A stretch of DNA of 64,000 nucleotides, taken from the NCBI GenBank assembly GCA_023151275.1, contig JAKLJI010000010.1, positions 1 through 64,000 on the forward strand, written 5' to 3'. Under the pieces are notes generated by a model, which had not been told where the DNA came from, searched no databases, and saw nothing but the letters and a program-made list of their open reading frames with translations. This DNA comes from Bacteroidia bacterium (GTDB lineage Bacteria; Bacteroidota; Bacteroidia; UKL13-3). Shown one piece after another: positions 9,326-18,890 of this stretch (its first letter is position 1; each line of letters starts with the position of its first letter). Made by a program: the position numbers and the translations under genes.

Positions 9326-9685
9326 ATGAAGCCAACTTTGGTATTGGGTGCAAGTCCAAATCCCGCGCGTTATTCTTTTATGGCTGCCAACCTGTTGCAT
9401 CGCCATGGTCATCCCATTGTTTTGGTTGGGCAAAAAAAAGGTGAAGTAGCCGGACAAGCCATTCAGGAGAATTTTCCTGAGTCGGGAAGTATTGATACGG
9501 TAACTTTATATGTTAATCCTCAGTTACTTGAGAGGTATAAGGAATCTATTGTCAACCTAAAGCCTGCTCGTGTGGTCTTTAATCCGGGAACAGAGCATCG
9601 GGCATTTGCGCAAGAACTTGAATCGCTTGGCATTGAAGCAATTGAAGCCTGTACACTTGTAATGCTGAATACCAACCAATATTGA
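9326..9685 (+). CDS. CoA-binding (Rossmann-type) domain protein
   Basis: 119 residues from ATG 9326; the frame is open further upstream, but MKPTLVLGASPNPARYS is the typical family start. The single domain has a GASPNP nucleotide-binding loop at residues 8-13, then a second strand HPIVLVG and the FNPGTEH motif near residue 90. This is the fold of the succinyl-CoA-synthetase CoA-binding domain, found as short stand-alone proteins in many bacteria. The biochemical role of these stand-alone forms is unsettled. The stop lies 2 bases before the ATG of the TPR lipoprotein, so the two are co-transcribed. Confidence 0.85.
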   Translation: MKPTLVLGASPNPARYSFMAANLLHRHGHPIVLVGQKKGEVAGQAIQENFPESGSIDTVTLYVNPQLLERYKESIVNLKPARVVFNPGTEHRAFAQELESLGIEAIEACTLVMLNTNQY

Positions 9686-9687
9686 AT

Positions 9688-10176
9688 ATGAGACACCTAT
9701 TAATAATACCTGTTCTGGTTATTTTGAGTTTGATTACCTATTCCTGCAAATCGCCTAAGGAAAAAGCGCTCGAGACCATTGCACAACTGGAGGCTGGCGA
9801 TAGCGTTTTTAGCGATGATTTGATGAAAAATTTAAAGACAGCTTATGTTGATTTCGCCAAAGCCTATCCGGACGATCCTAAAACACCTGGATTTTTATTT
9901 GAAGCAGCCAGGCGTTCCATTTACCTGAGTCAACCCAATGAGGCGCTTGAGTATTTAGGTAATTTGATAAAAAACTATCCCAATTCACCCAATCTGGAAG
10001 ATGCTATGTTCTTATCTGCCTACACTTTAGAGAATAATCTTCAGGATTATCCCAAAGCCAAAGCAGGTTATGAAGCCTTGTTAGCTAAGTTTCCGAACGG
10101 AGAATTGGCCGAGGATGCAAGAACTTCCTTGCAGAACCTGGGCAAAAGTTCAGAAGATATTCTTAACGGGCGTTAA
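9688..10176 (+). CDS. TPR lipoprotein, BamD-like
   Basis: 162 residues from ATG 9688. The N-terminus is a lipoprotein signal (LLIIPVLVILSLITYSCKS) with the acylated Cys near residue 20. Three TPR-like helical pairs follow: KTAYVDFAKAYPDDPKTP, NEALEYLGNLIKNYPNSPN and PKAKAGYEALLAKFPNGEL. It is shorter than true BamD, so it is called only as a TPR lipoprotein, probably periplasmic-facing and membrane-anchored. It is linked to the CoA-binding gene by a 2-base gap. The last 14 bases overlap the convergent protease gene. Confidence 0.85.
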   Translation: MRHLLIIPVLVILSLITYSCKSPKEKALETIAQLEAGDSVFSDDLMKNLKTAYVDFAKAYPDDPKTPGFLFEAARRSIYLSQPNEALEYLGNLIKNYPNSPNLEDAMFLSAYTLENNLQDYPKAKAGYEALLAKFPNGELAEDARTSLQNLGKSSEDILNGR

Positions 10177-10675
10177 GCAATTTCCCTGTTTTCTTTTTCT
10201 GGGGAGGGTGGAGAATAAGCTCTGCTTTTCCGAAGTTTATTACTGCGCGAAGCTGCATTAGAATATCGCTTCCCAAAATGCCATGAATGGGTTCTGCCTG
10301 AATATAGCCATAAGCCTCGTTCACATGGCTTAGGTCGAGTGCAGCAGCTTCAACCTGACTGAGTTTTATATCGCCAAAACTTAGTGACTTGAGAATGAAA
10401 GTATTGGCGTTTACTTTTTGGGAGCTAAGACCAATAGATTCCGTTTCTGGGATTTCACTCCACTTTCCGGTCAATTTCGAAATCAAACCCAGGTTAACCA
10501 CAGTTTTGGATGCGCCGGTATCCACCAGAAGTCGAATCTTGTTTCTACCAGCATTAGCATGGATAAATACGTGATAATTAGCGGGATCTAGTTCAATTAT
10601 CTCCAGGTTTACTTTGGTTTTTTGGTTTTTCATGGATGTCGCAGTGCAAGTTGAGAAAAAGAAAACAATTATCAA
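10163..10675 (-). CDS. Retropepsin-like aspartyl protease
   Basis: The family motif LLVDTGASKTVV (catalytic Asp at residue 52 counted from the TTG at 10675) and a downstream ILGSDIL element mark a single-domain clan AA protease, which acts as a dimer. From TTG 10675 the protein gains a hydrophobic leader (IIVFFFSTCTATS) that could be a signal or lipoprotein sequence; ATG at 10633 would give a 156-residue cytosolic form. I favour the longer start because the leader is hydrophobic and the frame closes just upstream, but this is unproven. Substrates are unknown. It is divergent from mraZ, and the pair share a 185-base regulatory gap. Confidence 0.8.
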   Translation of the reverse strand: MIIVFFFSTCTATSMKNQKTKVNLEIIELDPANYHVFIHANAGRNKIRLLVDTGASKTVVNLGLISKLTGKWSEIPETESIGLSSQKVNANTFILKSLSFGDIKLSQVEAAALDLSHVNEAYGYIQAEPIHGILGSDILMQLRAVINFGKAELILHPPQKKKTGKLLNAR

Positions 10676-10791
10676 CGCGACATTTTTTCTCCACTATTCT
10701 AAAGAATGTCTGAATTGCCAGATTTTTCATGGGATTGCGACTATTCACATCCCTGTGGATAAACCATGTTAATATACACTTTTGGTTAAAT

Positions 10792-10817
10792 TGGGAAGAA
10801 AAGTGGGTGAATGTGGA
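10792..10817 (+). promoter_or_regulatory. Candidate MraZ binding repeats
   Basis: Direct TGGG-type repeats upstream of mraZ: TGGGA at 10792, TGGGT at 10804 (inside AAAAGTGGGT) and TGTGGA at 10812, spaced about 8-12 bases. MraZ is known to bind repeats of TGGGN (E. coli) or AAAGTG (mollicutes) at its own promoter. The spacing here is irregular, so this is a candidate only. Confidence 0.4.
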
Positions 10818-10860
10818 GGAAACGCCCTAATTTTACCATGCAATAAAACCCAAAAACCTA

Positions 10861-11337
10861 GTGGTTCAATTACACGGTGAATATGAATGTAAGCTCGACA
10901 GCAAGAACAGGTTAATTATACCTGCTGCGCTGAAGAAACAACTTCCTCTTGAGGGGAAGGAGGGCTTTTTCATAAACCGTGGATTTGAAAAATGCTGCAT
11001 ACTTTATCCAAAATTGGAGTGGGAGAAAATTGCCGCTGAGGTAAATCAACTTTCCGATTACATTGAGAAAGAGCGTAAGTTCAAGCGTTATTTTCTGCGT
11101 GGAGCATCTATGTTGGAAATGGATGCGGCAAACCGTGTGCTTCTTCCAAAGCCTATGCAAGATCATTCAGGCATAGAGCCGGGATCTGAACTCATCTTAT
11201 TATGTATAGGTAATAAGGTTGAGTTGTGGGAGAAATCGGAATACAATAAAATGCTCAATGACGAGCCTGAAGACTTTGGTGCAATGGCTCAGGAAGTAAT
11301 GGGCCGTCGTGGAAAGGAGGCTGATCGTGCAGAGTAA
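10861..11337 (+). CDS. mraZ: Transcriptional regulator MraZ
   Basis: 158 residues starting at GTG 10861 (MVQLHGEYECKLDSKNRLIIP). It carries two AbrB-like MraZ half-domains. The first has the LDSKNRLIIPAALK signature near residues 13-26, and the second has LEMDAANRVLLPKPMQDH near 81-98. MraZ is a ring-forming DNA-binding protein that controls the dcw operon. It is the first gene of the cluster, after a 185-base gap with TGGG repeats. The 3' end overlaps rsmH and contains its ribosome-binding site. Confidence 0.97.
   Translation: MVQLHGEYECKLDSKNRLIIPAALKKQLPLEGKEGFFINRGFEKCCILYPKLEWEKIAAEVNQLSDYIEKERKFKRYFLRGASMLEMDAANRVLLPKPMQDHSGIEPGSELILLCIGNKVELWEKSEYNKMLNDEPEDFGAMAQEVMGRRGKEADRAE
11313..11320 (+). 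promoter_or_regulatory. Shine-Dalgarno of rsmH
   Basis: AAAGGAGG lies 6 bases before GTG 11327, inside the mraZ coding region. It selects GTG 11327 over the upstream GTG 11309. Such a strong site is unusual for this phylum. Confidence 0.7.
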
Positions 11338-12244
11338 GTACCATTCTCCGGTAATGCTTCAGGAATGTTTGGATGGTCTGAATATTCATCCCGATGGGAC
11401 GTATGTGGATGTGACCTTTGGTGGTGGCGGACATTCCCGCGCAATTCTTTCTCGCCTGAGTGCGAAGGGTAAACTTATTGCTTTTGATCAGGATTCAGAT
11501 GCCAAAGCCAATTTGCCCGAAGATCCGCGTTTGATTTTCATTGATCAGAATTTTGAGTTTTTGGAAAATCACCTCGCCTTTCAGGAATGCCTTCCTGTTG
11601 ATGGAATTCTGGCAGACTTGGGGGTTTCATCCCATCAGTTTGATGAAGGTTCCCGTGGATTTTCTTTCCGTTTTGATGATGCCGAATTGGACATGCGCAT
11701 GGATTTTAATTCAGGCAAACCGGTTTCAGCCTTACTCAATTCGTATTCTGAAAAGGAGATTTCAGATATTCTCTATTATTATGGTGAACTGAAAAACTCC
11801 CGTTCCTTAGCCGCTTCAATCGTTGCCTACCGAACAGCAAATCCAATAAAAACGGTAGCTGATTTCAAAGAAGCCATTCGCAGACAAACCCCAAAGTTGC
11901 ACGAGTATAAGTTTTATGCTCAGGTATTTCAGGCGCTTCGCATTGAGGTGAATCGCGAGATGGATGTGCTAAAAGCATTTCTTGAACAATCGGCAAAGGT
12001 GCTTAAGCCCGGTGGAAGACTGGTGGTTATGAGCTACCATTCTCTTGAAGATCGCTTGGTGAAAAATTTCATGGCAAGTGGAAACTTTGAAGGAGAGCTT
12101 GAAAAAGATTTCTTCGGAAACAGCATTCGTCCCTTAGATCCAATTACCCGCAAAGTTGTTACCGCAACAGATGCCGAGTTAACCCAAAACCCCCGTTCAC
12201 GCAGCGCCAAATTGCGCATTGCAGAAAGGAGGTCGCTTGGCTAA
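11327..12244 (+). CDS. rsmH: 16S rRNA (cytosine(1402)-N(4))-methyltransferase RsmH
   Basis: 305 residues from GTG 11327 (MQSKYHSPVMLQECLDGL). SAM-binding motifs are VDVTFGGGGHSRAIL and LIAFDQD near residues 28-60. DGILADLGVSSHQFD follows near 90-105, and the C-terminal GGRLVVMSYHSLEDRLVK and NPRSRSAKLRIAER are typical of MraW/RsmH. The enzyme N4-methylates C1402 of 16S rRNA in the decoding centre. The start overlaps mraZ by 11 bases and the end overlaps ftsL by 8. Confidence 0.97.
   Translation: MQSKYHSPVMLQECLDGLNIHPDGTYVDVTFGGGGHSRAILSRLSAKGKLIAFDQDSDAKANLPEDPRLIFIDQNFEFLENHLAFQECLPVDGILADLGVSSHQFDEGSRGFSFRFDDAELDMRMDFNSGKPVSALLNSYSEKEISDILYYYGELKNSRSLAASIVAYRTANPIKTVADFKEAIRRQTPKLHEYKFYAQVFQALRIEVNREMDVLKAFLEQSAKVLKPGGRLVVMSYHSLEDRLVKNFMASGNFEGELEKDFFGNSIRPLDPITRKVVTATDAELTQNPRSRSAKLRIAERRSLG
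12225..12232 (+). promoter_or_regulatory. Shine-Dalgarno of ftsL
   Basis: AAAGGAGG lies 4 bases before TTG 12237, inside the end of rsmH. It decides the TTG start of ftsL. The octamer is the same as in front of rsmH. Confidence 0.65.
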
Positions 12245-12617
12245 TTTCAATCCCAATCCTGTAGAAACGCCCAAATCGGAATCGGGTTTCCGTTTCGGAG
12301 AAACCGTGCGCAAAATGGCGGATCTCGACTTTCAAGTAAGTCGCGAGCAGCTAATCAATAATCGGAATTTCCTGGCCTATATTTTCTTATTGATGGTATT
12401 GTACATCTTCAATAGTCACCAGGCCGAAAATACCATACGCAGAACCAATCGCCTTCAATCCGAAATCAAGGATTTAAGAAGCGAGTACATTACCCTATTT
12501 AAGGAGGTAATGGATAAAAGCCGTCAAAGCTCAGTAGCAAAAAATCTGGAAGCTACCGGTTTGAAAGAGTTGAAGTCACCACCACATAAAATTTATTTGG
12601 ATGAGCTCGACTACTAA
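12237..12617 (+). CDS. ftsL: Cell division protein FtsL-like
   Basis: 126 residues from TTG 12237. An N-terminal cytoplasmic stretch of about 45 residues (with FRFGETVRKMADLDFQVS) precedes a single membrane span near 47-63 (FLAYIFLLMVLYIF). A periplasmic coiled coil follows (TIRRTNRLQSEIKDLRSEY). This is the bitopic divisome protein that, with FtsB and FtsQ, activates FtsWI. Sequence is poorly conserved in the family; the call rests on position between rsmH and ftsI, size and topology. It overlaps rsmH by 8 bases and ftsI by 17. Confidence 0.85.
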   Translation: MANFNPNPVETPKSESGFRFGETVRKMADLDFQVSREQLINNRNFLAYIFLLMVLYIFNSHQAENTIRRTNRLQSEIKDLRSEYITLFKEVMDKSRQSSVAKNLEATGLKELKSPPHKIYLDELDY

Positions 12618-14799
12618 TCAACCCAATACCCGCAAAGCAATTCTTACCCGCACCATGGTGGTGTTTTCGGGCATGTGCCTGCTTGGGCTGGCCATTTTGG
12701 TAGGCATGTTTACTATCCAAGTGGTTGAGGGCGACAAATGGGAAAAGAAAAGAGAGGCCTTTAGTCTTCGTGAGGTAGATGTTACCCCGGTGCGCGGGAA
12801 TATTTTTGATTGCAATGGGAACCTGCTTGCCACTTCTGTGCCAACTTATGAATTGAGAATTGATTCAAAGGCACATTTGCTCAATGAAAAGGTAAACAAA
12901 GATGTGAAGTATGATCTGGATACGCTTTGCCGGCAGCTTGCTAAAGAAGTTCCAGGCAGAACTGCCGACCAGTATCGCGTGCTTTTTGATAACCTGATTA
13001 AAAGTGGTAATCGAAATTATCCGTTTCTCAGTAATGTGCCTTACCGCAAGATGAAGCTGATAAGCAAAATGAAAATTTTTGAAAAGGGTCGTTACCAAGG
13101 TGGCTTGATGATAACAGAGCAGAGCCGCAGGGAGCGTCCTTTCGGAATTCTAGCAGCAAGAACAATTGGGTTTTCGCATGTTGAACGTTCCGATAGAAAT
13201 CAGAAACGAGCTCCAAAAATTTTCAGAGTTGGGTTGGAAGGTAGTTTTGATTCAATTCTTCGCGGAACTGTTGGTCGACAAGTTCAACAGCGTATCGCAG
13301 GTAAAGCATGGGTGCCGGTTGATGCCGAAACCACATTGGATGCTGAACAAGGCAACGATATTCAAACAACCCTGGATATTCATTTGCAGGATGTGGCTGA
13401 GAATTCATTGAGAAAGGTATTGGAAGAAAGCGGTGCAGGTTGGGGAACGGCCGTGTTGATGGAGGTAAAAACCGGAGCTGTTAAGGCCATTGCAAACCTG
13501 AAGAAGAACGATTCAACCGGCGCGTATGACGAGGCTGAGAATTATGCCATCCGTTATGCAGTTGAACCTGGTTCTACCATGAAGCTTCTTAGCATGATGG
13601 CTTTGTTGGAAGATGGTTTTGTGCTTCCTGATGACCATGTTGATTTGGAGGGTGGAGAAACCCTGCTTTGCGGACAACGGGTTATTGATAGTCACAAAGA
13701 TGAAAAGATCGGCCTTGTTACCATGCAATATGCCTTTGAGCATTCCTCGAATGTGGCATTTGCAAAAAAAACCAATCAGTACTACCAAAAGAATCCCGAG
13801 AAATTTTATGCATGGTTTGAAAAGCTTGGATTGACAAAAGCGCTTGAAACCGATATTAAAGGTGCAGGTAAGCCACTGGTTAAACATCCGGATGCTGCAA
13901 ACTGGCGTTGTTCTACAGTTCCCTGGATGAGCTTTGGTTATGAAATGACCCTTACGCCTTTGCAGGTCCTTACCTTATATAATACAGTAGCCAACAAAGG
14001 CACATTGGTAAAGCCTTATTTTGTTTCAAGCATATCAAACGGTGGCCGCTTGATAAAAAAGTTTGAGCCAACTGTGTTGCAAGAAAAGGTTTGTAGTGAT
14101 TCAACCTTGCTCCGCTTACGCCGAATGATGGAAGGGGTGGTACTTCGGGGAACCGCAAGATTCCTTTATTCACCCAATTATTTGTATGCCGGAAAAACAG
14201 GAACTGCGGTTATTTCCAACGGGAAATCAGGCTATGGAAAGGACGGATTACGTCGTTATAGAGCTTCTTTCTGCGGCTATTTTCCTGCAAACAATCCGCT
14301 TTATTCCTGTATAGTAGTTGTGAATGATTTAAAAGGAACCAACGCGTATGGAGCTACAATTGCCTTGCCCGTGTTTAAAGACATTGCTGATAAAGTATAT
14401 GCAAGTTCACTGAATCTGCACAAAGACCTCAAGCAATTAAAAAAGCATTATTCGCCGGATATGCCTCTGGTGAGTAAGGCCTCCACCGATGATTTGAAGT
14501 TAATGCTTGACCAACTTGGTCTGCCTTGGAAGCTCAATGAAGAATTGTTTCAGGAAGAAGATGCATTATGGGCTTCGGCTCAGGCAACTTCAAAAGGTAT
14601 TGAAATTCAGCCCAAATTACATGCTGGAGGTATTATTCCTGATGTACGAGGAATGGGACTTAAGGATGCACTTTATCTGCTCGAAAGCAAAGGGATGAAA
14701 GTGGTGGTTCAGGGGGTAGGCAAGGTGCAGTACCAATGGCCTGAGCCCGGTGCACAATCGCAAAGAAGCAAATTAGTAACCATTCAATTAGGAACCTGA
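12601..14799 (+). CDS. ftsI: Peptidoglycan transpeptidase FtsI (PBP3) with PASTA domain
   Basis: 732 residues. One N-terminal membrane span lies near 17-40. A PBP dimerisation domain follows (VRGNIFDCNGNLLATSVPTYEL, 60-80). The transpeptidase has all three motifs: S325-T-M-K328, S382-S-N384 and K532-T-G-T-A. A single PASTA domain closes the chain (about 674-732, IPDVRGMGLKDALYLLES). It cross-links septal peptidoglycan in the divisome. The start ATG overlaps ftsL, and the TGA shares bases with the ATG of murE. Confidence 0.97.
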   Translation: MSSTTNQPNTRKAILTRTMVVFSGMCLLGLAILVGMFTIQVVEGDKWEKKREAFSLREVDVTPVRGNIFDCNGNLLATSVPTYELRIDSKAHLLNEKVNKDVKYDLDTLCRQLAKEVPGRTADQYRVLFDNLIKSGNRNYPFLSNVPYRKMKLISKMKIFEKGRYQGGLMITEQSRRERPFGILAARTIGFSHVERSDRNQKRAPKIFRVGLEGSFDSILRGTVGRQVQQRIAGKAWVPVDAETTLDAEQGNDIQTTLDIHLQDVAENSLRKVLEESGAGWGTAVLMEVKTGAVKAIANLKKNDSTGAYDEAENYAIRYAVEPGSTMKLLSMMALLEDGFVLPDDHVDLEGGETLLCGQRVIDSHKDEKIGLVTMQYAFEHSSNVAFAKKTNQYYQKNPEKFYAWFEKLGLTKALETDIKGAGKPLVKHPDAANWRCSTVPWMSFGYEMTLTPLQVLTLYNTVANKGTLVKPYFVSSISNGGRLIKKFEPTVLQEKVCSDSTLLRLRRMMEGVVLRGTARFLYSPNYLYAGKTGTAVISNGKSGYGKDGLRRYRASFCGYFPANNPLYSCIVVVNDLKGTNAYGATIALPVFKDIADKVYASSLNLHKDLKQLKKHYSPDMPLVSKASTDDLKLMLDQLGLPWKLNEELFQEEDALWASAQATSKGIEIQPKLHAGGIIPDVRGMGLKDALYLLESKGMKVVVQGVGKVQYQWPEPGAQSQRSKLVTIQLGT

Positions 14800-16274
14800 T
14801 GAAAACACTGCAAACACTTATTCAACAACTGAATTGCATTTCAATTTCAGGTCCGATTGACCAGGAAATAGATGCACTTGTTTACGATTCCCGTTTGGCC
14901 AAGCCTGGTGCTTTGTTCTTTGCTATTCAAGGAACCCAGACCGATGGTCATCAGTTTATTCCTCAAGTGATTGAGGCGGGTTGCAAAGCAATTGTTTGCT
15001 CCGAATCCATTCAGGCTCCTGAGCATATCGCGGTAGTTCGAGTAAAAGATACGCAAGAAGCCATGGCAACTGTGGCATCTGTTTTTTATAACCATCCTTC
15101 AAGCCAACTTAAACTTGTTGCGGTTACAGGAACAAACGGCAAAACCACAGTAGCAACTTTGCTCTTTCAATTGTTCCGTTCATTTGGTCACCATGTGGGT
15201 TTGATTTCCACTGTACAAAATCAGATTGATGAGGAAATAATTCCTGCTACCCATACCACACCGGATAGTGTTAAGCTCAATCAACTTTTAGCACTTATGG
15301 TAGAGCGCGGATGCGAATATGCATTCATGGAAGCAAGCTCACATGCCATTCACCAGCGTAGGGTGGCTGGCTTGAAGTTTACAGGCGTTTGCTTTACTAA
15401 TATTACCCATGATCATTTGGATTATCACCTCACCTTTGATAATTACCTCAAGGCTAAAAAGCAGTTGTTTGATGAAGTAAATCCGGACGCATTTGCGCTG
15501 GTGAACAAAGACGATCGCAATGGCATGGTGATGCTTCAAAATACCCAAGCCTCAAGATACACCTACGGACTCAAGCAAATGGCGGATTTCAAAGCCCGTC
15601 TGATTGAGCATGATTTCAACGGCATGTTACTGGAGATTGATAACCAGGAAGCCTGGTTCCGTTTGGTGGGTCATTTTAATGCATATAACCTGCTATGCGT
15701 TTACGGTTGTGCATTCCTGCTTGGAAAATCACGCGAGGAAATCATTACCCATTTAAGCAATTTGGGTTCTGTTCGCGGCAGGTTTGAATACATCCGTTCT
15801 TCCAATGGAATTCATGGTATAATCGACTATGCGCATACCCCGGATGCCTTGGAAAATATACTCTCTACCATCAATCAAATAAGAACCGGAAATGAAGAAT
15901 TGATTACGGTAGTAGGTTGTGGAGGAAACCGGGATTCCGCTAAACGTCCAATAATGGCAGACGTGGCAAGTAGTCAAAGTACACGTGCCATCTTTACCTC
16001 CGATAATCCAAGAAATGAAAATCCGGAGCATATTCTGGATGAAATGCAAAAAGGAGTAAAGCCTCTTCATTACAAACGAACATTGCGCATCAGTGATCGT
16101 AAGGAGGCCATAAAAACCGCTGTAAGCCTTGCCAAACCAGGAGATGTAATTCTTGTTGCAGGCAAAGGACACGAAACCTATCAAGAGATTCAAGGTGTGC
16201 GTCACCCTTTTGATGATAAGCAGGTTTTAGCAGAGTTGTTTGATTTGTTTAACCCTAATCCGAAACAGGCCTAA
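14799..16274 (+). CDS. murE: UDP-MurNAc-L-Ala-D-Glu--2,6-diaminopimelate ligase
   Basis: 491 residues. The Mur-ligase N-terminal domain is followed by the ATP loop TGTNGKTT (110-117). The MEASSHA motif and the DNPR motif at 402-405 follow; DNPR marks the meso-diaminopimelate-specific enzyme. It adds the third residue of the stem peptide, so this organism should have a DAP-type wall. ATGA overlap with ftsI; the TAATG junction starts mraY. Confidence 0.98.
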   Translation: MKTLQTLIQQLNCISISGPIDQEIDALVYDSRLAKPGALFFAIQGTQTDGHQFIPQVIEAGCKAIVCSESIQAPEHIAVVRVKDTQEAMATVASVFYNHPSSQLKLVAVTGTNGKTTVATLLFQLFRSFGHHVGLISTVQNQIDEEIIPATHTTPDSVKLNQLLALMVERGCEYAFMEASSHAIHQRRVAGLKFTGVCFTNITHDHLDYHLTFDNYLKAKKQLFDEVNPDAFALVNKDDRNGMVMLQNTQASRYTYGLKQMADFKARLIEHDFNGMLLEIDNQEAWFRLVGHFNAYNLLCVYGCAFLLGKSREEIITHLSNLGSVRGRFEYIRSSNGIHGIIDYAHTPDALENILSTINQIRTGNEELITVVGCGGNRDSAKRPIMADVASSQSTRAIFTSDNPRNENPEHILDEMQKGVKPLHYKRTLRISDRKEAIKTAVSLAKPGDVILVAGKGHETYQEIQGVRHPFDDKQVLAELFDLFNPNPKQA

Positions 16275-17530
16275 TGTTTTACCATTTGTTCCATTACCTT
16301 GATGAGCAGTTTAATTTTCCGGGTGCCGGAATGTTTCAGTACATTTCGTTTCGAGCTGCTTTGGCAATTATGCTATCACTTACCATTTCCCTGATTTATG
16401 GTAAGACGCTAATTAATATGTTGCGTGCCTTGCAGGTAAGCGATGAAATCAGAAACTTAGGCTTGGAAGGTGAGCAGCAGAAAAAAGGAACTCCCACCAT
16501 GGGCGGTCTCATTATTCTTGCAGCCATTTTGTTACCCACCTTGCTTTTTGCCAGGGTTAACAACGTGTACATTATCCTCATGTTGGTTTCAACAGTTTGG
16601 TTAGGATTTGTGGGTTTCCTCGACGATTATATCAAAGTGTTCAAGAAGAACAAAGAAGGTCTTGCAGGTCGCTTCAAAATAATGGGTCAGGTTGGTTTAG
16701 GATTTATCGTTGCAACCACTTTGTATTTCAATCAACATGTTAAAACCAAGGAGTTTTATAAGCCAACTGAAGTTAGCAGGGAGTTTATTGCGGAGCATGA
16801 GCTGGTTCCAAAGATGATTGATAACCAGTTGATGTATGTGCACGATAGTAAAGCCACAACAACCACTGTTCCCTTCTTCAAATCATCCACTTTTGATTAT
16901 GCTGATTTGCTTCGTTTTGTTGGAAGTAGCTACAAAGACTTCAATTACCTGATTTTTCTATTGGTTGTAATCTTCATCATTACTGCCGTTTCCAATGGGG
17001 CCAATATAACAGATGGAATTGATGGATTAGCAGCGGGAACTTCAGCAATTATTGGCATTGTGCTCGGCATCTTTGCTTATGTAAGTGGTAATGTGGTATT
17101 CTCAAAATACCTCAATATTATGTACATCCCGCACCTGGAAGAGATGGTAATTTTTGCAGGTGCTTTTGTAGGAGCTTGTGTGGGATTTCTTTGGTACAAT
17201 GCATTTCCTGCTCAGGTGTTTATGGGTGATACCGGCTCATTGGCCCTTGGTGGAATTATTGCCTCATTCGCCATTATGGTGCGTAAGGAATTGTTGATTC
17301 CAATTTTATGCGGAATCTTTTTGGTTGAAAACCTATCGGTGATGATTCAAGTATCCTACTTCAAATACACCAAAAAGAAGTATGGAGAAGGCAGGAGAAT
17401 CTTCAAAATGTCGCCACTGCATCACCATTATCAGAAGAGCGGTTTTCATGAGGCGAAGATTGTAACCCGATTCTGGATTATTGGAATCATGTTGGCTATT
17501 GTAACCATTTTAACTCTCAAGATTCGCTAA
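16274..17530 (+). CDS. mraY: Phospho-N-acetylmuramoyl-pentapeptide-transferase
   Basis: 418 residues, about 50 longer than E. coli MraY. The extra length is an insert around residues 155-210 ([20 protein letters not shown] onward), which I recall as usual in Bacteroidota. About ten membrane segments. Signatures are KKGTPTMGG near 74, [11 protein letters not shown] near 115 and [12 protein letters not shown] near 240; [12 protein letters not shown] and PLHHHYQ follow. It makes lipid I on the inner membrane. The start overlaps the murE stop by one base, and murD follows after 2 bases. Confidence 0.98.
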   Translation: MFYHLFHYLDEQFNFPGAGMFQYISFRAALAIMLSLTISLIYGKTLINMLRALQVSDEIRNLGLEGEQQKKGTPTMGGLIILAAILLPTLLFARVNNVYIILMLVSTVWLGFVGFLDDYIKVFKKNKEGLAGRFKIMGQVGLGFIVATTLYFNQHVKTKEFYKPTEVSREFIAEHELVPKMIDNQLMYVHDSKATTTTVPFFKSSTFDYADLLRFVGSSYKDFNYLIFLLVVIFIITAVSNGANITDGIDGLAAGTSAIIGIVLGIFAYVSGNVVFSKYLNIMYIPHLEEMVIFAGAFVGACVGFLWYNAFPAQVFMGDTGSLALGGIIASFAIMVRKELLIPILCGIFLVENLSVMIQVSYFKYTKKKYGEGRRIFKMSPLHHHYQKSGFHEAKIVTRFWIIGIMLAIVTILTLKIR

Positions 17531-17532
17531 TC

Positions 17533-18879
17533 ATGAGCAAACGACTCGTCATACTAGGTAGTGGTGAAAGCGGAACCGGAGCCGCACTCCTGGCCAAGCA
17601 AAAAGGTCTGGATGTGCTGGTATCGGATGGCGGAGCTATACCTCAAAAGTACATCGATGAGCTTGAAGCGGCGGGCGTTGCTTACGAGTCGGGCAAACAT
17701 ACAGAAGAGCATATTTTGGCTGCCGATGAAATCATCAAAAGTCCCGGAATACCTGAAAAGAACGAGCTAATTAAAAAAGTTAGGGCTGCAGGTATTTCAG
17801 TTGTTTCTGAAATTGAATTTGCCGGCCGTTATTATACCGGAAAGACCATTTGTATTACCGGTACGAATGGAAAAACCACAACCACTTCGCTCATTTATCA
17901 CATGCTTAAAAAAGCAGGCTTGAATGTAGGAGTTGGTGGAAATATTGGAACCAGCTTTGCACGTTTGGTTGCTACGGCAAACTACGAGTATATGGTTCTT
18001 GAATTAAGCAGTTTCCAGTTGGACGATATGTTTGATTTCAGGGCTGATTATGCGGTATTGTGCAATATCACCCCGGATCATCTGGATAGGTACGAATACA
18101 AAATCGAGAACTATATCCAGTCCAAATTCCGAATCCTTCAGAATCAAAACCCCGAATCCGTTTTTGTGTATTGTGCAGATGATGAATTGAGCCTTAGCGG
18201 CCTAAGTACGCAAAAGCCCATTGCACGTTGCCTTCCTTTTTCACTCAAAAAAAATTGTCTCCCCGGGGCTTATATCAGCGATGGCATAATGTATATCGCT
18301 ACCGAAAATGAACTAACTAATCCGTTTACCATGAATACATCAGAATTCTCACTCAGAGGCAGACACAATGCCTACAACTCAATGGCCGCCGGTATCATTG
18401 GCCGGGCGCTCGACATTCGCAAGGAAATCATCCGAGATAGCCTAATGGATTTCCAAAATGTAGAGCACCGCTTGGAAAAAGTGGCAACTATCCGTGGTGT
18501 TGAATACATCAACGACTCAAAAGCAACCAATGTGAATTCAACTTGGTATGCCCTTGAAAGTATGGACAAGCCAACCATTTGGATTGCCGGTGGTGTAGAT
18601 AAAGGAAATGATTATGCCATGTTGCAAGAGTTGGTACGCGAAAAAGTGCGAATCCTGGTTTGCATGGGTCTTGATAACTCACGTCTCCATGAAGCATTTG
18701 GCGGAGTGGTTGATATGGTTATTAATACAAGCAGTGCGCAAGAAGCTGTGCATGTGGCTTCAAAAATGGCAAAAAACGGAGAGGCTGTGTTGCTATCGCC
18801 TGCTTGTGCATCCTTCGATTTGTTTAAAAACTACGAAGACAGAGGTCGTCAATTCAAAGTTGCTGTAAAGAACCTCTAA
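17533..18879 (+). CDS. murD: UDP-MurNAc-L-alanine--D-glutamate ligase
   Basis: 448 residues. An N-terminal Rossmann domain starts RLVILGSGESGTGAALLAK. The ATP loop TGTNGKTTT is at 109-117, NITPDHLDRY near 178, and INDSKATNVNST near 325 is diagnostic of MurD. It adds D-Glu to UDP-MurNAc-L-Ala in the cytoplasm. It sits 2 bases after mraY and 11 bases before ftsW. Confidence 0.98.
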   Translation: MSKRLVILGSGESGTGAALLAKQKGLDVLVSDGGAIPQKYIDELEAAGVAYESGKHTEEHILAADEIIKSPGIPEKNELIKKVRAAGISVVSEIEFAGRYYTGKTICITGTNGKTTTTSLIYHMLKKAGLNVGVGGNIGTSFARLVATANYEYMVLELSSFQLDDMFDFRADYAVLCNITPDHLDRYEYKIENYIQSKFRILQNQNPESVFVYCADDELSLSGLSTQKPIARCLPFSLKKNCLPGAYISDGIMYIATENELTNPFTMNTSEFSLRGRHNAYNSMAAGIIGRALDIRKEIIRDSLMDFQNVEHRLEKVATIRGVEYINDSKATNVNSTWYALESMDKPTIWIAGGVDKGNDYAMLQELVREKVRILVCMGLDNSRLHEAFGGVVDMVINTSSAQEAVHVASKMAKNGEAVLLSPACASFDLFKNYEDRGRQFKVAVKNL

Positions 18880-18890
18880 TTCACTGAGCT

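Noticed and set aside
9143-9457. Minus-strand frame upstream of pheT
   Set aside because: Antisense to the start of the CoA-binding gene and without domain features.
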